Shown: one piece after another, positions 17,371 to 24,834 of the stretch
Layout of the letters: each line of letters opens with the position of its first letter
Numbering within the stretch: the first letter of the stretch is position 1
Program-made: the position numbers and the translations under genes
Assembly: GCF_030412785.1 (NCBI RefSeq)
Contig: NZ_CP125295.1
Span: 6,200,001 to 6,264,000 of the forward strand
DNA length: 64,000 nucleotides
Source of the DNA: Paraburkholderia sabiae
GTDB lineage: Bacteria > Pseudomonadota > Gammaproteobacteria > Burkholderiales > Burkholderiaceae
Reading direction: 5' to 3'
The notes under the pieces: model-generated
The model's input: only the letters and a program-made list of their open reading frames with translations
Told to the model about the DNA's origin: nothing
Database searches by the model: none

Positions 17371-18117
17371 ATGAACTCAACCATTATGGTCGTCGACGAC
17401 GACCCCGTCGTCCGCGACATCGTGCGCGACTATCTGCAAGGTCGCGGCTTCACGGTCTCCGTGCTCGAAAACGGCATGGCGTTGCAGCAGGCGCTTCAGC
17501 ACGAGCGGCCCGCGCTCGTCGTGCTCGACATCATGATGCCGGAGCTCGACGGCATCAGCGCACTACGCGCGCTGCGCCTCGCAGGCGACAACATCCCCGT
17601 GATCCTGCTCACCGCGCGCGCGGATGTGATCGATCGCGTGATCGGTCTCGAACTCGGCGCGGACGACTACCTCGGCAAGCCGTTCGATCCGAGCGAACTC
17701 GTCGCGCGTATCCGCAGCGTGCTGCGCCGTCGCGAAAGTGCAGCACCCAGCGCGCCGGAAAATCGCGCGCCGTATCGCTTCGGCCGCTTCGAAGTCAACT
17801 TCCCCGCGCGCGAGCTGCGCCGCGACGGCGAGCGCATCACGCTGCGCTCCAGCGAATTCGCGATGCTCAAAGTATTCGTCTCGCACGCGATGACAGTCCT
17901 CACGCGCGCGCAGTTGCTTGAAAAGCTGCACGGCGGCACCGATACGCACCGCAATCGCAGCCTCGATGTGTCGATCTGGCGTCTGCGCCGGCTGATCGAA
18001 GTCGATCCGTCCGAACCGCGCTACGTGCAGACCGTATGGGGCAAAGGCTATGTGTTCGTGCCGGACGGTGAGATCGGCGCGGCCGAACGCTACGACGCGC
18101 CCGTCGCGAGTCTCTGA
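17371..18117 (+). CDS. OmpR/PhoB-family response regulator, orphan
   Basis: This is a 248-residue two-domain regulator. The receiver domain (1-118) has the acidic pair DD at 10-11, phospho-acceptor Asp53 in VVLDIMMP, and the LGKPFDP lysine. The C-terminal winged helix (about 130-235) has YRFGRFEVNF, LRSSEFAMLKVFV, RSLDVSIWRLRRLIE and the WGKGYVF wing. No sensor kinase gene is adjacent. It is closely similar to the regulator at 20490 and may be its duplicate. A TACTAT hexamer ends 7 bases before the ATG and no Shine-Dalgarno is visible, so the mRNA could be leaderless. Confidence 0.93.
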   Translation: MNSTIMVVDDDPVVRDIVRDYLQGRGFTVSVLENGMALQQALQHERPALVVLDIMMPELDGISALRALRLAGDNIPVILLTARADVIDRVIGLELGADDYLGKPFDPSELVARIRSVLRRRESAAPSAPENRAPYRFGRFEVNFPARELRRDGERITLRSSEFAMLKVFVSHAMTVLTRAQLLEKLHGGTDTHRNRSLDVSIWRLRRLIEVDPSEPRYVQTVWGKGYVFVPDGEIGAAERYDAPVASL

Positions 18118-18145
18118 CGCATTGCGCGCCGTCAGATAGAAGAAA

Positions 18146-18174
18146 GCGCGGGCCAATCAGGACAAGACCCGCGC
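18146..18174. other. Stem-loop between convergent genes
   Basis: GCGCGGG and CCCGCGC form a 7-bp stem with a 15-base loop in the 64-base gap between the convergent regulator and FlgH-like genes. No T-run follows on either strand, so its role as a terminator is uncertain. Confidence 0.3.
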
Positions 18175-18181
18175 AAGACAA

Positions 18182-18868
18182 TCAGAACGTCAGCACGCTC
18201 ATGAACATGCGCTGCAGCCAGCCAAGCGTCGTCGAATCGGCGAGCATGCCCTGCCCCGCCTGCTCGATGCGCGCGTTCGCCACCTTGCTCGACGCGACGT
18301 AATTCCCCGCCTCGACATCCTTCGGGTTCACGATGCCCGACAGACGCAGCCGGTCGCGGTTGCCGCCCATCGAAATCACCTTCTCGCCCGATACGACCAG
18401 GTTGCCCGTCGGCATCGTGCCGATCACGGTGACGGCGAGTGTGCCCGTCATGCCGCTCGTGTCGGCGATCGATCCCTGCCCTTTGAACGTCGTGCTCGCC
18501 GAGCCGATGTTGAACAGCCGCGCGAGACGCGCCGCCGTGCCCGTCGATTTGTCGGCGGCTTCGGCCGTGATATCGCTCGCGCGACTTGCCTGCGCGTTCG
18601 TGCTGTTCGAGCCGGTGTACGACTCGGACAGCCGGATCGTCAGCACGTCGCCGATGTGCTGCGCACGCGGCGTCTCGTACAGCAGCAGACTCTGCCCCGC
18701 CTGATAGATCGAGCCCTGCGTGTTCACGTTGAGCGGCGCGCTCGCGAGCGGCGGCAGCATCGGCGTGTCGACGATCGACTCTTTCGTGCTGCCGCAGCCG
18801 GCGAGCGCGTAGAAAGCAGCGGCGCTCGTCAGCACGGCGACAGCGCGCGGCATGTGCATGGCGTTCAT
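18182..18868 (-). CDS. flgH: FlgH-like flagellar L-ring lipoprotein, orphan copy
   Basis: FlgH forms the L ring around the flagellar rod in the outer membrane. The 228-residue protein starts at 18868 with a lipoprotein signal (lipobox LAGC near residues 22-25). It carries the family's GSIYQAG, IGDVLTIRLSESYTGSN, TMPTGNLVVSGEK, LRLSGIVNPKDVEAGNYV and the C-terminal GWLQRMF. No other flagellar gene is near: there is no flgG, flgI or flgA. It could be a remnant of a second flagellar locus, a spare L ring, or a FlgH relative adapted to another envelope job. A long open frame extends upstream but overlaps the next gene antiparallel to its coding sense and is not used. Confidence 0.85.
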   Translation of the reverse strand: MNAMHMPRAVAVLTSAAAFYALAGCGSTKESIVDTPMLPPLASAPLNVNTQGSIYQAGQSLLLYETPRAQHIGDVLTIRLSESYTGSNSTNAQASRASDITAEAADKSTGTAARLARLFNIGSASTTFKGQGSIADTSGMTGTLAVTVIGTMPTGNLVVSGEKVISMGGNRDRLRLSGIVNPKDVEAGNYVASSKVANARIEQAGQGMLADSTTLGWLQRMFMSVLTF

Positions 18869-18912
18869 GATGTGTGTACGTCCATTGAAGCGATAAACCA
18901 ATCGGCCCGCGT

Positions 18913-19638
18913 TCAACCCGCGTCGGGGCTGCTCGTCTGCCACTGCCGCACCACCGACTTCATGTACGCGTCGGGATCCTTCAGCAGATACGTGAGCGTC
19001 GCGTTGTGCGTCGCGGGCAACAGGCACAACGTGATCGAGCTCACGTCGTTTTCCCAGATGTAGACAGGCAGCGTGCCCGCCGTCGGCGAGGCAACCTGCG
19101 TCGACGTGCGCGGCGCGCCGTAGCGGTCCTCGAACGCGTCGCGCAGATCGTCCGCCGTGATCTCGTCGATCACGAACGAAATCTCGTACAAACGGAACGC
19201 GCTCTGTCCATCGACGCGCACGAAGCGCAGTACATGCTCGTCGGCGGGCGCGCCATCCACGACAGCACGCGATACCGCCCAGCCGTCCGCCGCGCGATGC
19301 GCCCACTGGCACGCGATCGTCAGGCTCTGCGACGTCTTCAGCCGCATGCCGAGCGAACCCGCGACGTTGTCGGTCTCGCACACGGGCACGCTGCCGAGCG
19401 GCGTCGCACGCACACGCGAGACGGCGCGAAACTCGTCGAGCGTGATGCCGAGCGAAATGCCGCGAAACGCATACGGCTTGTCGGCGGTGCGCTTCTTCGC
19501 GGCCGCCTGAGACATGCGCAGCGCGGCCGCCTGTTGCGGCGACAACATGTTCTGCGCATCCGCCGCCAACGGCAGCAGCGCGCACGACATGGCCACGGCG
19601 CATGCCGTCAGCGCGCGCCCGATCGAAGTGAGTTGCAT
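18913..19638 (-). CDS. Exported protein of unknown function beside the FlgH-like gene
   Basis: The 241-residue protein has a signal peptide (TACAVAMSCALLPLAADAQ, likely cleavage after ADA near residue 28). The mature part has three or so cysteines (VPVCETDN, LTIACQW, ITLCLLP) and segments AFRGISLGITLDEFRAVSRV and DDLRDAFEDRYGAPRT. The second resembles periplasmic proteins that compare computed and expected secretion or lipid values, but I cannot name a family. It ends 44 bases before the FlgH-like start, so the two are probably co-transcribed. Confidence 0.78.
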   Translation of the reverse strand: MQLTSIGRALTACAVAMSCALLPLAADAQNMLSPQQAAALRMSQAAAKKRTADKPYAFRGISLGITLDEFRAVSRVRATPLGSVPVCETDNVAGSLGMRLKTSQSLTIACQWAHRAADGWAVSRAVVDGAPADEHVLRFVRVDGQSAFRLYEISFVIDEITADDLRDAFEDRYGAPRTSTQVASPTAGTLPVYIWENDVSSITLCLLPATHNATLTYLLKDPDAYMKSVVRQWQTSSPDAG

Positions 19639-19668
19639 GGCTCGCCTCGCGTAGTCGATGGTCGCAGC

Positions 19669-19878
19669 TCAGTCGATGGCTGCGGCACAGGCGTCGAACG
19701 GCGTCGCGGCCACATGGCCGACGACGGGCAGAATCTTCAGCGTCGCCGAGGTCAGACGGCACGGCAGCGCCGCGACGGCGCAACCGTCGAGCGGCACTAC
19801 CGCCGCGCCCACGGCCGACCACATCGCGAGTCGCGCCGCGGCACGCCGCGCGCGTGAGAAAAAGCGTGATTTCGGCAC
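19669..19878 (-). CDS. Small putative lipoprotein of unknown function
   Basis: This 69-residue protein starts at GTG 19878, preceded by GGAG at 6 bases; a TTG start farther up is less likely. It has a basic N-terminus with a twin arginine (RARRAAARLA), a hydrophobic stretch and an LDGC lipobox-like site. The tail CRLTSATLKILPVVGHVAATPFDACAA reads like a short conserved Burkholderia-group family. No function is known to me. It follows the next small gene and precedes the exported protein, within a four-gene minus-strand block. Confidence 0.65.
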   Translation of the reverse strand: MPKSRFFSRARRAAARLAMWSAVGAAVVPLDGCAVAALPCRLTSATLKILPVVGHVAATPFDACAAAID

Positions 19879-19894
19879 GGCTAACTCCGGCAAC

Positions 19895-20086
19895 TCAGGC
19901 CGTCGTGTTGACGTGATTGCCGACAAGACCGGAAGGCGCTGCGGGCGCTTGCGGCGTGGCTGCGCTCGTCGCGGCCGGCGTCGCCGTTGTGGACGTCGAC
20001 GTGCTGCGCGACGAAGCCTTGTCCGTTGCAGCCGGACGCGCGATGTTCTGCAATTGCGTGGTGAAGTGATTGTTCTGAACAGTCAT
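19895..20086 (-). CDS. Small Ala/Thr/Ser-rich protein of unknown function
   Basis: This is a 63-residue reading from ATG 20086. The N-terminus TVQNNHFTTQLQNIARPAATDK is ordinary sequence, and the rest is low complexity, rich in Thr, Ala and Ser, ending GLVGNHVNTTA. There is no signal peptide. The spacing to the next gene (16 bases) and the shared strand favour a real gene at the head of this block, but composition gives little independent support. Confidence 0.5.
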   Translation of the reverse strand: MTVQNNHFTTQLQNIARPAATDKASSRSTSTSTTATPAATSAATPQAPAAPSGLVGNHVNTTA

Positions 20087-20489
20087 GGCAAACCTCATGA
20101 AGTGCGAGAGTCTTCGGAACGCCGTGCGCGTCGCGGATGCATCGCTGCGACCACGCACACGGCGGCTTATGGCGTAGCGAATGATCCCGTCTGCCCCGCT
20201 CTCACGATGGCTCAAGCAACGCACTGATTTCTGAGGTGCTTACGACCGCTTGCGAATGCACGCGAAATCTTTCATATCTCGCACTCCGGACAGGTTTTGA
20301 CCGAAGATCCGGAAGATGCACGCACAAGGAATATTGCGGACTGCAACGGGCTCGACACGCCGCAAAACCCCGCGCAGCAAGGATGGTCTGCAGAACGCCG
20401 CGTCACACGCGGGCTGGCTGAGAGGATGAGTAAGTGTTGGTAAGGAAAGCTTCAACCAGCGAGCCACGATGCCAGACTAGAATTTCGGT
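20087..20489. other. Divergent intergenic region, no gene found
   Basis: This 403-base region separates the minus-strand block headed by the 63-residue gene from the regulator gene at 20490. It must hold both promoters. The only element I can point to is TAGAAT at 20478-20483, a -10-like hexamer 6 bases before the regulator ATG. No tRNA, repeat or terminator is seen. Confidence 0.4.
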
Positions 20490-21227
20490 ATGAATCCACA
20501 GGTCCTCATCGTCGACGACGATCCCGTCGTGCGCGATCTGCTTTGTCGCTTCCTGCAATCGAATGGCTACGATGCGTCCGTGCTGCATGACGGCACGCAT
20601 CTGCAACGTCGTCTCGAACGGGAGCGGCCTTCCGTCGTCGTGCTCGACATCATGATGCCGAACACGGACGGCCTGCGTGCGCTCACCGCGTTGCGCGCCG
20701 CCGGCGACGACATTCCCGTGATCTTCGTGACGGCGCGCGGCACGGTCGCCGATCGCATCATCGGGCTGTCGCTCGGTGCCGACGACTACATCACGAAGCC
20801 GTTCGATCCACGCGAGCTGCTCGCGCGCATCCAGACGGTGCTGCGCCGGCGCGGCCCCGCGACGACGAGCGCGCCCGAAGCACGCAAGCGTTATCGCTTC
20901 GGTCCGTTCGAGCTGGATTTCGCGACGCGCACGCTGTCACGCGACGAAACGCGCGTCACGCTGCGCGACAGTGAGTTCGCGCTGCTGAAGATCTTCGTCA
21001 ACAATCCGTACAAGGTGCTGTCGCGCGTGCTGATTCACGATCTCGTGCATCGCGACGACCTGCCGTTCCGTGATCGCAGCCTCGACGTGCCGATCTGGCG
21101 TCTGCGCCGCGTGATCGAAAACGATCCGTCGAATCCGTGCTACGTGCAAACCGTGCGCGGCAAAGGCTATGTGTTCGTTCCCGATGCGGATCCGAACGGC
21201 GCGCCGTTCGTCGCCGATACCGCGTGA
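20490..21227 (+). CDS. OmpR/PhoB-family response regulator paired with the following kinase
   Basis: The 245-residue regulator has a receiver domain with DD at 10-11, Asp53 in VVLDIMMP and the TKPFDP lysine, then a winged-helix domain (YRFGPFELDF, LRDSEFALLKIFV, RSLDVPIWRLRRVIE, GKGYVF). It is a close paralogue of the product of 17371-18117, with the same domain boundaries and many identical stretches. A kinase gene follows after 7 bases, forming a two-component operon. The target genes are unknown; the FlgH-like block between the two regulators is an obvious candidate by position only. Confidence 0.94.
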   Translation: MNPQVLIVDDDPVVRDLLCRFLQSNGYDASVLHDGTHLQRRLERERPSVVVLDIMMPNTDGLRALTALRAAGDDIPVIFVTARGTVADRIIGLSLGADDYITKPFDPRELLARIQTVLRRRGPATTSAPEARKRYRFGPFELDFATRTLSRDETRVTLRDSEFALLKIFVNNPYKVLSRVLIHDLVHRDDLPFRDRSLDVPIWRLRRVIENDPSNPCYVQTVRGKGYVFVPDADPNGAPFVADTA

Positions 21228-21234
21228 TCTCCGC

Positions 21235-22554
21235 GTGACCCGTATCAGGAATCCGCTGAATACGCTGTTCGGCCGGATGGCGTTGCTGTCGTCGGCGGTG
21301 CTGTTTGCAATTCAGGCTGGCTGGTTCGTGCTCGTCGTGATGCAGCCGCCGCATCACGAAGTGGACGGATACGCGCGCGGCATTCTGCTCGCGTTGCAGG
21401 CCGCGAACGGCGAGCCCGTCAACGGTGCCGACGTCGCGCCCGCGCTGCGCGTGCATCTCGTGCCGACATGGAACATGCCGGCCACCGTCCATCTCGAACC
21501 GCCGACGCGCAAGCCGTTCGTCGAACTGACGCGACGCCTGCGCACGAGTCTGCCGCCCGGCACCGAAATCGCCGTCGACGACACGCATATGCCGCGTCTG
21601 TGGGTGCGCTTTCCGCGCAAGTCGATGTGGGTCGTGATTCCCGTCGACGTGCCGCCGCGTCCGCGCTTCGTGATCGAATCCGTGTCGATGCTGCTCGCGG
21701 CCTTGCTGCTGTCGCTGCTCGCGGTGTGGCAGATGCAGCGGCCGCTCACGCGCGTCGCGCATGCGGCGCGCGCGTTCGGTTCGGGCGGGCGGCCCGAGCC
21801 TGTGTCAGAACAGGGGCCGCGCGAACTGCGCGATCTGATCGGTTCGTTCAACGACATGATGCGGCGCCTCAACGAAGCCGGCGACGACCAGGCCGTAATG
21901 CTCGCGGGCGTCGCGCACGATCTGAAGGCGCCGCTCACGCGCCTGAAGCTGCGCGCGAGCGTGCTCGCCGACGAGAACGAACGCGCGGGTCTGATCCGCG
22001 ACGTCGATTCGCTGACGAATATCGTGCAGCAGTTTCTGGAATTCGCGGGACAGTCGGCGGAATCGGGACCGATGACGGAAGTCGATGGCTTTCTGCGCGA
22101 GCAGTTTTCCGCAACGGACGGCAGCAGCGAAGGCGCTGAAGAAGAAGATGAAAACGATACCGCCGAAGCGCCGCTTTTCAGGCTCGATCTGCAGGCGGGT
22201 TCGCGTTTCACGCTGCCGCGCACGCTGCTGGACCGCCTCGTCACCAATCTCGTCGACAACGCGTTCGAGCACGGCGCGCCGCCCGTCGATATCGCGACCT
22301 CGCGCGACGGCGAGCAATGGATCATCGATGTCCGCGATCATGGCCCCGGCATTCCCGAAGACCGCATCGCAGCCGCGATGAAGCCGTTCGTGCGGCTCGA
22401 CGCGGCGCGCGGCGGCGAAGGACATTGCGGACTGGGACTCGCGATCGTCGTGCGGCTCACGCATCATCGCGGCGGCAAGTGCACCGTGGAGAATCATCCG
22501 GAAGGCGGGCTGCATGTGCGTATCGCGATGCCCGTCGTCGTGCCGGACGACTGA
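21235..22554 (+). CDS. EnvZ-like sensor histidine kinase
   Basis: This is a 439-residue inner-membrane kinase read from GTG 21235. Two membrane helices (about 15-36 and 147-166) frame a periplasmic domain of about 110 residues. A HAMP segment follows, then the H-box AGVAHDLKAPLTRLK with phospho-acceptor His228. The ATPase domain has N box LVDNAFEHG, G1 DHGPGIP and G2 GHCGLGLAI. An acidic insert (SSEGAEEEDENDTAEA) lies between the dimerisation and ATPase domains. It is co-transcribed with the regulator just upstream. The signal sensed is unknown. Confidence 0.93.
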   Translation: MTRIRNPLNTLFGRMALLSSAVLFAIQAGWFVLVVMQPPHHEVDGYARGILLALQAANGEPVNGADVAPALRVHLVPTWNMPATVHLEPPTRKPFVELTRRLRTSLPPGTEIAVDDTHMPRLWVRFPRKSMWVVIPVDVPPRPRFVIESVSMLLAALLLSLLAVWQMQRPLTRVAHAARAFGSGGRPEPVSEQGPRELRDLIGSFNDMMRRLNEAGDDQAVMLAGVAHDLKAPLTRLKLRASVLADENERAGLIRDVDSLTNIVQQFLEFAGQSAESGPMTEVDGFLREQFSATDGSSEGAEEEDENDTAEAPLFRLDLQAGSRFTLPRTLLDRLVTNLVDNAFEHGAPPVDIATSRDGEQWIIDVRDHGPGIPEDRIAAAMKPFVRLDAARGGEGHCGLGLAIVVRLTHHRGGKCTVENHPEGGLHVRIAMPVVVPDD

Positions 22555-22643
22555 AGCAAAGCTGCCGCGCCATCGCGTATTACGTCAGCGCCTTTTGCGC
22601 TTACCTTGCCTTACGGGTGCGCCGTTTTAGCCAACCGCGGATC

Positions 22644-22718
22644 TATAGTGCAATCCGGCGTCCTCGGCGCCTCCCTGTTCGGTCCGTCCCGCTGCCACCT
22701 GGGACGGGCCGTTTTTTC
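22644..22718 (+). ncRNA. Candidate short transcript between a TATAGT box and a strong terminator
   Basis: A TATAGT hexamer at 22644-22649 lies about 35 bases upstream of an intrinsic terminator, in the 179-base gap after the kinase gene. A start a few bases after it would give an RNA of about 65 bases with a small GGCG/CGCC hairpin and the terminator stem. The -35 region (GCCGTT at 17 bases) is weak. It may equally be only the 3' untranslated end of the kinase mRNA. Confidence 0.25.
22681..22716 (+). terminator. Rho-independent terminator after the two-component operon
   Basis: GGTCCGTCCC pairs with GGGACGGGCC (10 bp including one G-U) around a 10-base loop, followed by GTTTTTT. The T-run is on the plus strand, so it ends transcripts coming from the kinase gene. 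The next gene is convergent. Confidence 0.88.
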
Positions 22719-22733
22719 TTGGTGCGGGAAAAA

Positions 22734-23699
22734 TCAGAGAAGCAGACGATCGCGCAGTGTGTCGATCGCCGATTGACTCAGGCCGAGTCCGCGCGTCAGG
22801 TAGCCCGACATCGTGCCGTAGCTTGCCTGCACCTGATCGAACGATGCCTGCAGATAACTGGCCTGCACGCTCGCCAGCGGTTTTTCGACACTCGCGGCAA
22901 GATCGCCGCTTTCCTGGCGCCGTGCTTCGACGCGCGCCGTTATCGAATTCGCCAGATAGGTGTTCGACAGCAGATAGTCCTGCATGATGACGTCGAACGG
23001 CACGTTCGCGATGCTCAGCAGCAACGCGGCGGCCCAGCCCGCGCGGTCCTTGCCCGCGCTCGAATGAATCAGCTGCGGGCCGGGCGTCGTGGAAAGCCGT
23101 GTGAACAGCGTGCCGAACGCCTCGCGCTGCACGGCATCCGTCACGTAGAGGCGCTGTGCCCTTTCCATCCATGACACCGCGGCCGCCGCGCTATCCGCTG
23201 CGGGCGTCATCGCGTCTTCGCGTCCCGTGATGTTGATCTTCTGGTAGGTCGCGTTGGCGGGCAGCAGATCGGCAGCGCGCTCGATTTCGCCGGGGGTGCG
23301 CAGATCGTAAACAGCCGTCATGCCGAACGAATCGAGCACGGCGGCATCGGCGGCATTCTCCGTCAGCGCATTCGAACGAAAGAACGCATTGCGCCTCACG
23401 ACGCGGCCATCGACGGTCGGATATCCCGCGGCCGTGCCGCCCACGTCACGAAAGTTTTCCAGCGACGCGAGGCGCGGCGTCGGCGCCTGATCGGCGCCCG
23501 CATTCGTGCCGCCGCACGCCGTCAGCAGTGTGCTGCCCACGCCGGAGAGCAGTAGCGCGCCCGCCGTGCCTTTCAGGAAGCGGCGGCGCGAGGCGCGCTC
23601 TGCATTCGCGGCCGCGAGCCGATCCGGCATCGCGAGTGGCGACGCACGAAAGGCGTGTGTAGCGGCACGCGAAAGGTCCGCTTTCGCAGGGAGAGTCAT
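22734..23699 (-). CDS. Tat-exported tyrosine-phosphatase-like lipoprotein lacking the catalytic cysteine
   Basis: This 321-residue protein of the bacterial tyrosine/serine phosphatase family (Y_phosphatase3 type) has a twin-arginine signal SRRRFLKGTAG near residues 38-48 and an LTAC lipobox near 59-62. Family text includes NFRDVGGTAAGYPTVDGRVV, FFRSNAL and AVYDLRTPGEIE. The active-site loop, normally HCxxGKDRTG, reads HSSAGKDRAG: Ser213 replaces the nucleophilic cysteine and Ala replaces threonine. It is therefore probably not an active cysteine phosphatase and may bind phospho-ligands instead. A shorter start at 23630 (MPDRLAAAN) is possible. Confidence 0.85.
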   Translation of the reverse strand: MTLPAKADLSRAATHAFRASPLAMPDRLAAANAERASRRRFLKGTAGALLLSGVGSTLLTACGGTNAGADQAPTPRLASLENFRDVGGTAAGYPTVDGRVVRRNAFFRSNALTENAADAAVLDSFGMTAVYDLRTPGEIERAADLLPANATYQKINITGREDAMTPAADSAAAAVSWMERAQRLYVTDAVQREAFGTLFTRLSTTPGPQLIHSSAGKDRAGWAAALLLSIANVPFDVIMQDYLLSNTYLANSITARVEARRQESGDLAASVEKPLASVQASYLQASFDQVQASYGTMSGYLTRGLGLSQSAIDTLRDRLLL

Positions 23700-23968
23700 C
23701 GTGTGTTTCTACAAGTTGCGGGCACAGCGCAAGCGCGGCGCAGAAGCGAAAGACGCACGCGAAATGCGTGCACGTGGACGGCCTGACCGTCGGAATAAGG
23801 CGCCGATGCGCAGTGTAATGGACGAAAACAGGTTTCAGGTTACGCGGTAGCAGTCAGTAAGGAATCGGAATACAGACCTGCCGGAGACGTTGTTGGCAAG
23901 CAGCCGGACGGCTTGCGGATCGCGCGATCAGTTCTTACAGGGTGTGTTTCGTGTGGCGGCTGTGCGCA

Positions 23969-24613
23969 TCAACCGTAGACAACGGGCGCGCTTGCCAGCG
24001 ATCTGTATCGCGCGCCATTGCGGGCAAGCGTGCTCGAATACAACGTCAACGCTTCGAAACGCGCGGTGAGAGCGGCTGGCAGGTCAGCCGCGTGACCGAC
24101 GGCTGCGGCATCGCGTCGATAACGGGCAAGCGTGACATGCGGCCGGAACGCGCGCGCATCGACGGGCAGACCGAGCGCGATCATCGTCGAGCGCACACGC
24201 CAGTCGAGCGCGACGAATTCGTCGGACATCGCGAGCGTCGCGACAGTCAGGCGCGGATGCGATGCGCCCGGCCAATGTTCGATCTTCGCGACGGGCGCAA
24301 GCTCGAGCGGCACGGCCTCTCGCGTGATCGCGTCGATCAACGCGGCGCTTTTGTCGAGTGGCAGCGCGCCGATAAACGTGACCGTCAGATGCAGCTGTTC
24401 GTAGGGCACGCGTCGCGCGGCAGGCGGCACGGGAATGGCGGACAGCGCATCGCGCGTCGCCACGTCGGGCACCAGCGCGATGAAACAGCGCTGGTAGTCG
24501 CGCTGCGGATCGGCGGCCTCGGTCTCACCGTTGGCATGAGCGGCCTCGTGCCCGACTTCGTCGCGGTCGGGTGCATCGGCCTGCGGATCCGACTGACGTT
24601 CGGGACGCTGCAT
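23969..24613 (-). CDS. thpR: RNA 2',3'-cyclic phosphodiesterase
   Basis: ThpR (LigT) belongs to the 2H phosphoesterase family and opens 2',3'-cyclic phosphate ends of RNA. Both HxTx motifs are present, HLTV at residues 75-78 and HVTL at 159-162, at normal spacing. The first 40 residues are a polar extension rich in Asp, Glu and Ala, beyond the usual start at about CFIALVPD. The gene is monocistronic here, between the phosphatase-like gene and gltD. About 270 bases of unremarkable sequence follow it. Confidence 0.88.
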   Translation of the reverse strand: MQRPERQSDPQADAPDRDEVGHEAAHANGETEAADPQRDYQRCFIALVPDVATRDALSAIPVPPAARRVPYEQLHLTVTFIGALPLDKSAALIDAITREAVPLELAPVAKIEHWPGASHPRLTVATLAMSDEFVALDWRVRSTMIALGLPVDARAFRPHVTLARYRRDAAAVGHAADLPAALTARFEALTLYSSTLARNGARYRSLASAPVVYG

Positions 24614-24671
24614 CGCTGATACCTCCGTGCGCGTTTGTTTGCGCCAATCGCCACATTATCGCGCCGCGCCA

Positions 24672-24710
24672 GAAAAAAACCGGGTCGCTCTTGCGAGCGC
24701 CCGGTTTTCT
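24672..24710 (-). terminator. Terminator of gltB-gltD
   Basis: AACCGGG-T-CGCTC and GAGCG-C-CCGGTT form a long stem with loop TTGC. On the minus strand it is followed by seven T's, placing it about 125 bases after the gltD stop. A shorter T-run on the plus strand makes it partly bidirectional. Confidence 0.88.
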
Positions 24711-24834
24711 GTCCTGCTTCTACTGCTTTCACGTGACTACCGACGTCGAATCGCCGGTGCCCGCGTCTGTCTCCACGCTCTCCTGCCAAACAGGGCGGCT
24801 CGCCACAAGATATATGCGGCGAGCGATAGAGACC

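Noticed and set aside
18869..19822. N-terminal extension of the FlgH-like frame to more than 540 codons
   Set aside because: The extension is an Arg-rich alternative-frame reading of the neighbouring exported-protein gene. A lipoprotein signal begins at 18868, so the start is placed there.
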